Shown here: in pieces, positions 56,701 through 64,000 of the stretch
Position numbering within the stretch: position 1 is the stretch's first letter
Layout of the letters: each line of letters opens with the position of its first letter
Origin: Macquaria australasica
Lineage: Eukaryota > Chordata > Actinopteri > Centrarchiformes > Percichthyidae
DNA length: 64,000 bases
Direction: 5' to 3'
Assembly: GCA_005408345.1 (NCBI GenBank)
Contig: SEMN01000941.1
Coordinates: 1-64,000, forward strand
Notes under the pieces: generated by a model
Database searches by the model: none
Told to the model about the DNA's origin: nothing
What the model saw: only the letters and a program-made list of their open reading frames with translations
Made by a program: the position numbers and the translations under genes

Positions 56701-59700
56701 TGGCTAGTACAACAGGTATAAGAGCTTTATAATAAGAAATCAAATTAAATTCTCTAAAAGCCCACAGAAGTTTGGTAGACATAATGTTGAACACAACCAA
56801 CCTTATGGCCGTTCAGAACGACGGTCTTTGCTCCAGTGGCGTTGCCGGCCGTAGTGGCGTAGGTGTAGGTGAGCTGGGGGATGAGGATGGTGCGCTTCGT
56901 TGTGGTGTTGATGGCGCTGAGACAGCCCACCGTGCCCTGACCAGCAATGGCAACTAATGTGGGCAGCTGAGCGGCAGTGACGATGTTGACAGGTCTCCCG
57001 GTCTGAGGCGTGGTGACGTAGATGGTTCGACCCTCCAGCTGCTCCTTCCTCAGGCAGGTCAGGTTCAGGGGCTGTTCCTGCTGCTTGGCGGGAGGCGTGG
57101 TTTTCGTTTCCAATGCCACTGCGATATGTTTAGGAAGGGAGAGGTCAAGCGGCTCTGCCTGGGAGTCCGGGGCCTCTGGGTCTTCTGGTTCACTTTTAAC
57201 GATGATGAGGTCCCCAGTGTTGAGGCTTAGTGGTGAAGAGTCTGACGGAGAAGCGCTGCCAGATTCTGATGAGGCTTTGTTGGATGTTTCTTGGGTGCTG
57301 TCTTCCTCTGCCTCTCCATTCTGATTCGAGGCATCCTCTGAGCTGGAATTTGTGGTTTCAGTCTTTTTGGAAACCGCTGTAGCATTATTGCGGCATTTGC
57401 CCACATTTTTCCCAGAGTTCATCTTGGCAAACCACTTTTTGACCACATCCACGGGAATACTGACAGACTCTGAGATCTTTGTCAGCTCCACCTCGCTAGG
57501 GTTGGCGTTGGAGGCGAAATAGGTCTTAAGGAGTGAGAGGAGGTCATCCACTGGCGGCTCCTCCAGCGTCACCCCTGCCTCGCTTAGCAGAGCAGCGAAC
57601 GAGGGGTCCAAAGCGGCGGAGTCAACGGCCTCCCCATTGGCTGCTTTGCGGTGCTGGAGGAGGTGTAACGCCTCCAGGTTGTCGGGACAGTCGTCGCATA
57701 GTAAACATGTACTGGTGCTGTTGACTTTTGGCATCTGAACTGTTTGGGCATCTGAAGTCTTGACAGATTTCATTTCTGTCTGTGTGACTGCCTTTGTCTC
57801 CATGACGGGCACTGGTTCTGGCTCTGTCTTTACGATGGTGAGGTCGGCTGCCTCTGGGGTTGGGGGTTTATCTGTTTTGGTGGGGGTGGGTGCTGCAGCA
57901 GTGGTGAGAGTGGGAGGGGGAGGAGGATTGTTTTTGGCAACAAGCGGTGCAGGTTGGGTAGTGGCAGTGGTGGCGGCTGCAGGGCTGATGCTGTAGTTGA
58001 TGATGATCTTGGTGGTGCCGTCGTGATCCACAAAGGCCGGCAGGCTGATGATCTGCTGCTGGGGCTGCTGGACTACAATTCCCTGCTTCCCCTGCGTCAC
58101 CACCCCGTTAGCTGTACCCAGCACCTGTCTCAGCACGTTTCCGTCCATCGCCACCTTGAGCACATTCTGCAAGTCATTCAGATTGATGCTGATGGGCGAC
58201 ATCAAACCGACCGTTGGTACGACCATAGCCACACCCTGAGGCAGGGTTGCAGCTGGAACCACAGCTGGCTGTGCCGTCCCTCCGTTCACCACTCCGTTGG
58301 TACCAGCTGAAGTTGCCGGTGCCGCCATCACAGGCTTGCACTCATATTCCACAGGTTCAGATTTGATCTGGGTGACAGGGAGCTGCTCCTGGAGGGGTTT
58401 GCTTTCAGTCTTCTCTTTAAGAATTACGCGGGCCGGAGCAATTACGACCGGTGTGGTTTGGGTGGTGGGTGGGGGGGATTTGATCGCCGTTCGAGGGACG
58501 CCATTAGGTGCAGCACCCACACACTTCTTACTGCTGATGTGGGAGCTGTAGGAGCCTGAGTGGGAGAATCGCTTCTTGCAGTTTGAGCATTCGTACGGTT
58601 TCTCACCTAAGAGGGGCACACAGAGAAATTACGAAAACTGTTAAAAAAAAAAAAGCTCTGTCACATCTTAAATTACATTGATTTTTATTTAAATTATTTT
58701 TTTATTGTTTTCTTGAATGCAGCTATCAAACTAGTACCAAAGTATAAGTAAAGTACCAAAAGCCACCACTAAATGTCTGGTCAGACAATCTTGTTTACTC
58801 AATCTTTGATCAGATAGTTCATCATTTACATCAAAATCTTCACAATTTTAGACTGTATTTTATTAAGGTATACTGTAGATCTTGTACTGATGCTTGCGTT
58901 TAGACAACATTTACCATTTAAGAACAAAAGCTTCTTGTGAAATGAATAAAATGGCTTTGTAGAAAACCATGTTTACATTTCTCATAAGGTATCGAAAAAT
59001 GTTTTTGTTTTGGCATCAAATACCAAAACTCAGGTATTGTACTCTAGTATTAAAATATATGAAATGATACCCTAGATAGCCATAATTGCCAGTTTCTGTG
59101 CACTTCAGTTGCCATTGATTTGTTTGTTTCTGTTTGTGTCATTTTTATAGTCCCTTATTTTATCTTAAAAGAGCAATTTCAAAAACATTTTATCCTTTTG
59201 TTTTTAGCATTTTTTACAACCTGATGTAACAAGAGCAGCCCAGAAAGAGATGATTAAGTTAATTAAAATCCACAGACCAACACAAGCAGAGCTACAATGA
59301 ACTGGTGATGAGTGTATAGGTTTGATAATAACTAAGATTGAGCGGTCTGTTCGGACTGCCAGGCTGTGTGTGTGTATTTGTGTAAGTGAATGAATGAGAG
59401 GGACGGTTGCCGCAGCAACAGCTTACCGCTGTGAATGCGCAGGTGCTCCTTCAGGTGGTGCTTGTACTTGAAGGCCTTGGAACATTCGGTACACTTGAAC
59501 TTGCGGGTTCCACCTGTTCCTCCTGATCCTCCTGTCGACTGGGAAACGTGACGCTGAGAAAAAATAAAATAGACGTTGAGGACGATGATGAGAAGCTGCA
59601 GCACAAGATGTGTCCAGATGTGTCCATTTAATAGCAATAAGTAAGAAGCCCTCGTTAATTTGTCAGCATGAGCTGTTTAGTATTCATGGTGGTGAAGTAT

Positions 59701-61653
59701 CAAATGTAAGCTGAATAAAAGCTTTGACCTTTTTAGAAAGATTTACATTTTCTTCAGTTTTACTGTCGGTCAAAGGTTTAAAAGGAACATTGATTATCTA
59801 TGGAGAGGGTTTTGTTAATGGCTAGATTTGCAGATTTCAAAGCTGCATGTTGATTTTGAATGAATAATGAATCACAGTGCATGAAAGGAGACCCAAAAAG
59901 TCAGGTGACCAGCACTTACAAAACCAAAAAACATTTAAAGGAAAAAAAGCCAAGATAAAACCAGCCAATTTCAGTTTAAACGCAGCTAATTCAAGTTACT
60001 ATGAATTGGAAAAAAAGGAAACAGGAAATGAATTTCTTATGAATATGAGGTCCAAATGTTTCTAGTAACGCAGATACCATAGTACAAACAATGCTAGTTA
60101 ATAATAATCTGAATTAAAATCCAACACACAGAAACAAGCCATAATACAAGACTTTCAAAAATAAACTAAATATAGTAAGACTTTTCCAGCCTTGAAACCA
60201 GATTATATTTTTTTATATTTGAGGACCCACAAGTTCCCTAAATCAGGTCATGGTCACTGCTTTATCAGGAATGATTTGATCCTGTGCCTGACACATCCTA
60301 CAACACAGTTTAAAAACTCTTGTGTCCTGCACTTAGAGCCTGAAGGCATCGCCTGTCAGATGTTACCTGCTCCCTGGTGCCCCTGTGGTGGCTCATGTGC
60401 CTCTCCAGCTGCGAGCGGTAGGTGAAGGTGTAGCTGCAGTGTGAGCAGCTGTAGTTGTCCTCGCTGGTCTCGTGGCGATACTTGATGTGCTCCTTCAGCG
60501 AGGCGTTGCGCTTGTATCCCCGGGAGCAGTAGGGGCAAGTGTGCAACTGGGAGAAGGAATCTGGTGTGCCTGTTTATGAGACGACAGGGAGAGGTACACG
60601 GAGGGGTGATGCTTCAATTATGCCATCCTTCATCTGACCTAAGTTTCCAGTATGTTTCATCGGAAGTGATTGTCAGATGGTCAATTAGCCTCTGAAACCC
60701 CTCCACCCACCCACACCTTTCCTACGTCTGATCAGTTCTGTGTCTGACCATTTCTGTAACCGACGATCCGACAGTCGCGCCCACTTCTTGCCGTGATTGG
60801 CCGGCTGTGTATCCTCCAGGTGAGCCTATTAAGTCTTCATTTTCTTTGACCTGAGTTGCCTCAACCTTAGGCTAGCTGCTAACGGAGCACTTGATATTAA
60901 AGTGTAAAGCGTCTGGAAGTTGAACGTCTAGACTAGATATGTGACTGTATCTCAAAAGTCTCATATAATGTCATGTAAGTTAAGGTGATAGTGATTGGAA
61001 GAGTATTGGGGTATTACTATTACTTAGAGTGGATTTTGTGTTGTTGCTACCATACAACCCTGGAATCAGAAGTTTTATTACAGGTTAATATCCCTTTACA
61101 GAATTGGTTAACATTTCTCTGTGCACTTCTCTGTCAGTGTCCACACAGTCAAAGTTAACGGATACAAGCTGAAGTCTTTCCTTTGACTAGTCCTCCAATG
61201 AACAGGAAGAAGATGAAATTTGGTTTAACATCAAAGAGTGTGAAGTTCTAATGCAATCTGAGGGCTAAAACAGAAAGTCAATCATATCATTCAATAGTAA
61301 TCATTTAATTATGACCTCTGGCTCAAATGTAAACAACACCTGAATTAGTGGACATACGTCTTCCAGTTACGTGACAGTTGTACAATCGCATAAAAAATGT
61401 TTGCCTAGTGAAGCTTTAACTATAAATAATGGTGTGTGGGCATTCAGACAGACACTGAAATAAGTAAGCAGTGGTGTTAGTGTGTAAGAGTTACCGTTTT
61501 CGTCAGCGCCTCCTGTCTCTGCTGGGCTCTGCTCATCCTCAGGAGCTTCAGGATAGATGATGGCTGTGTCTCCCTGCTGGAGAATCTCCTCCACTAGAGT
61601 ATCCTGCACCGCCTCCTCTTCCTCTTCCTCTTCCGACACACACTCCTCTTTCA
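52830..61653 (-). CDS. zeb1: zeb1, zinc-finger E-box-binding homeobox 1 (3' six coding exons)
   Basis: This is a transcriptional repressor of epithelial genes that binds E-boxes through two zinc-finger clusters. Six exons with AG/GT borders and compatible phases give 1119 residues of C-terminal protein; human ZEB1 is about 1124 in full, so only the first exons are missing (beyond 64000). Order: acidic N-terminal region, C2H2 fingers 1-4, divergent homeodomain, CtBP-binding PLDLS (57138-57152) and PLNLT (57057-57071), C-terminal finger cluster, acidic tail. EEILQQGDTAIIYPEAPEDE, TCLLCDDCP and the homeodomain sequence distinguish it from zeb2. Fish have zeb1a and zeb1b, and I cannot tell which this is. 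The tail is extended by a 36-bp minisatellite. Confidence 0.93.
52954..53169 (-). repeat. 36-bp coding minisatellite in zeb1 (six units)
   Basis: Six 36-base units, each encoding a 12-residue block of the type EMGETPEAKEDE. The central four are nearly identical and the outer two diverged. Length is a multiple of three, so copy-number change keeps the frame. Confidence 0.9.
53717..55110 (-). other. zeb1 last intron, with a hAT-like MITE
   Basis: The intron has no gene. Between about 53921 and 54426 the ends AGTGGTTCCCAACCTAGGG and AAGGGTTCACAAGCCACTGC look like inverted termini of a hAT-type MITE. The interior has short segments repeated with changes (AACGATTAATCGAGG and AATCGATTAGTTG). Confidence in the MITE alone is about 0.45. 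Confidence 0.5.
55111..55291 (-). CDS. zeb1: zeb1 exon: first finger of the C-terminal cluster
   Basis: 181 bases, acceptor TTTACAG, donor GTATGC. It encodes EEQNDSDSA, a basic KKRRL patch (possible nuclear localisation), and the finger CDLCSKVFQKGSSLLRHKYE.H. Confidence 0.92.
55292..56801 (-). other. zeb1 intron
   Basis: No gene or clear element is seen. A stretch at about 56190-56470 resembles the interior of the last-intron repeat (ATTAATCA and TGAGGATTGGCTGCTTTTCT blocks). Confidence 0.5.
56802..58606 (-). CDS. zeb1: zeb1 large exon: finger 4, homeodomain, CtBP motifs
   Basis: 1805 bases, acceptor CTCTTAG, donor GTTGGT. An ATG upstream at 58619 in the intron is not used. It encodes finger 4 (CSNCKKRFSHSGSYSSHISS), a Smad/co-repressor region with ISINLNDLQNVLKVAMDGN, TCLLCDDCP, the divergent homeodomain (about 57413-57548, ending VVKKWFAKM), PLDLS and PLNLT CtBP motifs, and a conserved QLPTLVAIA segment. 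The ZEB-type homeodomain does not bind DNA by itself, as known for the family. Confidence 0.92.
58607..59426 (-). other. zeb1 intron
   Basis: AT-rich with no recognisable feature. Confidence 0.6.
59427..59553 (-). CDS. zeb1: zeb1 exon: zinc finger 3
   Basis: 127 bases, acceptor TTCTCAG, donor GTAAG. A glycine/threonine-rich linker precedes CTECSKAFKYKHHLKEHLRI.H, followed by the start of the HSGEKPY linker, which is completed in the next exon. Confidence 0.92.
59554..60366 (-). other. zeb1 intron
   Basis: AT-rich with no recognisable feature. Confidence 0.6.
60367..60569 (-). CDS. zeb1: zeb1 exon: zinc fingers 1 and 2
   Basis: 203 bases, acceptor AACAG, donor GTAACA. It encodes CPYCSRGYKRNASLKEHIKY..H and CSHCSYTFTYRSQLERHM..H, two complete C2H2 fingers of the N-terminal E-box-binding cluster. 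Confidence 0.92.
60570..61494 (-). other. zeb1 intron
   Basis: No recognisable feature is seen. Confidence 0.6.
61495..61653 (-). CDS. zeb1: zeb1 exon: acidic N-terminal region
   Basis: 159 bases, acceptor CTTTTTAG, donor GTAACT. It encodes KEECVSEEEEEEEAV followed by the conserved EEILQQGDTAIIYPEAPEDE. It begins in phase with two bases of a split codon, so at least one more coding exon lies upstream. Confidence 0.88.
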
Positions 61654-64000
61654 CTAAAAAGAAAAACACACACACGTACAAAATTTTGGATCATTTTAGC
61701 TGCTGAAGAGTGGATACATACGGGGCAGCAAGATGACTGGTTGAGTGTGTCCTTGAAAAGAAAGCGCAGGTTTATTCAAGAGACAAGTATACATCCTACT
61801 GATGATGTAGATCATTTGTTATTTCTTGGCTTGAATGTTACAAAAATCTACCATCAGTTTTCAACGGACACAGAAAATGATAACAGTTAAAATTAATGTA
61901 CTTCCTGGATTGACTGACTTTTCCATAAACGTTTTGATCACGCCCCTTTTCATGGGATAAAGAGCCGATCCTGTATTTTCACCCTCTGAAGAATCTCTCT
62001 ACTAGACTCTAGTGACTGAATCAGCCACTGCAGTGATCAGTGATGCTGTTTTGCAACATCACCACTAGAGAGCAGCAAAGGGCTTCATAATAATGAGCCA
62101 ATACAGACAACATTACTCAAGTTTCTCAAGGTCTGCGATTTATATTTCTAAAATCAAAGCCTGAAGAGTACAATTTTCCAAAATAGTTGAAAAATACATT
62201 TTTTGCACATGTGGATGATTAACCAAATGGCTCTGAAAAACTTTTTAAAATGTACATGCCCTGATTTCCTGGTAGCTACCCTTAATCTGAAAAATACCAC
62301 CTACCCCGCTTGTTGATGTTTTGAAAGTGCAGAGCTCAGTTTCATATCATCAGCAGTGAGGAAATGTGAATGAAGTCAAGAGGACAGAGTAAAAAGTGGA
62401 AAATCCCCAAATTTGGATTCAGGAGTTTTTGACAGCTAGATATTTAAAACTCTTTACACCAGTAAGAGAGGCCAGGACCCATCTAAAGGGCACAAACAGT
62501 CACTAAACTTTCACAAATTCGAAGATGAGAAAGGTGAAAGGAACATCAACTAAAACCACTTTAGTGATTCAGCATTTGTGACTCTTCTACACCCCATTTC
62601 TGTACAAAAACAAGTGCAACCATTTTCAAAAACACACAAGAAAATATCCCACTAAAACCACAGCCTGACCTTTTCAAGTGCAAAATTACTTAGTAGGCTA
62701 AGGTTAAAAGAAAAATACCAAAATTGCTGTTCCTGTAATAGCTGCACTGTGCAGAAACCTGTGGGACAATATTTGCATCCTACCTCTTATAACAGGAACC
62801 AGCACTGAGCCCTGCTGATAATGTTTTCCTTCCCAAGTAAAAATTCAGGAATAATCTATAAGTTATAACTTGTATACAGCTACATTCAGCTTATCTGATA
62901 CCGCAGCTGATCTGTCCTCATGAAGTCTGTCGATGATGTTTGAGTTCACTTGGATCAGCTGGTTTGCTGTAAAAGAGACGGTATGCGTTTCCCTGTAACC
63001 ATAATGAGCCTTACGAGGAATAATTAGATGTGGCACATCAGAGGAAAGTGACCCGGGGATGAAACAGTGGTATGACACTGACAGTCTGTCCCCCATCAAA
63101 CACTTCCCCTCATTAAAACACACACACTTCTCTATTCAGACTAACCTCAGGTAAGAGACTCATAGAAACACAGACAGGAATGCAAAGTGTTATTGCCCAC
63201 CTCAAGCGAAATGTCTGAGCTTTTTCAACAGACACTGTGCACAATAAGATGTAAACAGGTTTGATGTTACTTGCCATGGCACTAGTGATATTTCAATGTT
63301 TACAGAGCAGAAAGGGAGGACAGGCTTTTATTACATTTACCTTTTGTACAATCAATGTTTTCAATTGACTACATTAAGATTTACAATGGCTAGCTTTTAG
63401 TCATTGATACAAGCAACCAATGGCAAAGAAAGGTCAAAATACAGTTTGTTTGAAAATGTCAGTTTAGGATCACGGGCCTTATTTTGAAATGAATGTCATG
63501 ACTAAAGATTGTGAAGCACTCTCAAGTTGTCTCTTATTTCACACGTCTGTCCATCAATACTTAGGATTATAGTTTAACGATATCAACTTACAGGTTTTAG
63601 GTGGCACAATAGTGGAAAAGATTTGTCTATAAAGGGTTAATATCCATATTAAAGGGGTACTACAGTGATTTAGTAAAGTTCGAGTTTCTTACAAGAGACA
63701 GATTAAAAGAGTGATCAAATTCAAAGCAGCAGAGGCTGAGATATCTTGACTTTTAGTCTCTATTATGGGTCAAGCTCCAAAAGCCCTGCATCCTACATTT
63801 CCCCTAATGCAACTGGATAGTACCTTTTATTAAACACCCCCTCCACATCTTAAATGCCATCTTCTTTGGAACACGACACCTCCAGTTTATAACACAGGCT
63901 TTCTGTTGGAAAGAGTAAATTGAACTTGTATGTACAATTGGCGGAGTGAGGTTAATCTCGGGGTTTTAAAGTCAAGGGAGGCAAGGCAACGTAACTTCAT
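61654..64000 (-). other. zeb1 upstream intron, incomplete
   Basis: I searched the minus strand for the conserved second-exon block of ZEB1 and did not find it. The stretch is probably one long intron continuing past the window. Confidence 0.55.

Noticed and set aside
56772..58551. Plus-strand open runs across the large zeb1 exon
   Set aside because: The minus strand carries a clear multi-domain ZEB1 exon; the plus runs have no domain and no splice context.
58608..58619. ATG at 58619 as start of a separate zeb1 protein
   Set aside because: It lies in the intron before a good AG acceptor, and the finger linker is completed by the upstream exon.

Overview
The window reads as teleost (probably percomorph) fish genomic DNA. 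The main evidence is one vertebrate host gene, the 3' part of zeb1 on the minus strand. The transposon content also fits a fish: an endogenous retrovirus with a fish-type gamma-like Env, a Helentron, an R2/R4-type LINE, and hAT-like MITEs. Everything else is intergenic or intronic sequence with no recognisable gene.

Layout. (1) 1-6495: the 3' end of an endogenous retrovirus. It holds most of env, then five tandem accessory reading frames that I read as paralogues of one another (three of one subfamily, two of a second), a polypurine tract and an 865-bp 3' LTR. (2) 6496-10140: an island I cannot identify. It has a plus-strand frame-broken ORF relic beside the LTR and a chain of minus-strand ORFs (9859 down to 8416) below a compact CRE/CCAAT/GC-box promoter-like block. 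It may come from an old DNA virus or a large transposon. (3) 10118-10577: a hairpin repeat, with a second copy inverted at 33 kb, followed by an LTR-like repeat whose sister copy lies at 48 kb. (4) About 12860-15770: a dead LINE with a Myb-like N-terminus, reverse transcriptase and CCHC/endonuclease region. (5) 15.8-36.7 kb: long non-coding sequence with microsatellites, degraded repeats and one nearly palindromic MITE. (6) About 36721-46642: a 9.9-kb minus-strand Helentron with Rep, helicase and endonuclease relics. Its upstream ORFs carry two cysteine-protease domain types, herpesvirus-tegument-like C76 and OTU. Each type is present twice, one copy with catalytic residues and one without. 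(7) 46.6-50.2 kb: non-coding sequence, an LTR-like repeat and a hAT MITE with a clean 8-bp target duplication. (8) 50.2-61.65 kb: six zeb1 exons and the 3' UTR. The 3' UTR carries twelve miR-200-family seed matches. The first zeb1 exons lie beyond the right edge.

How the parts relate. Only zeb1 looks like a working host gene. Its acidic C-terminal tail is lengthened by a 36-bp coding minisatellite, and its 3' UTR keeps the expected miR-200 feedback signature. The retroviral env and several accessory frames are long and open, which suggests a fairly young insertion. The LINE and Helentron are heavily frameshifted. The most novel signals are the five-member accessory-gene array of the retrovirus and the paired active/inactive protease domains of the Helentron.
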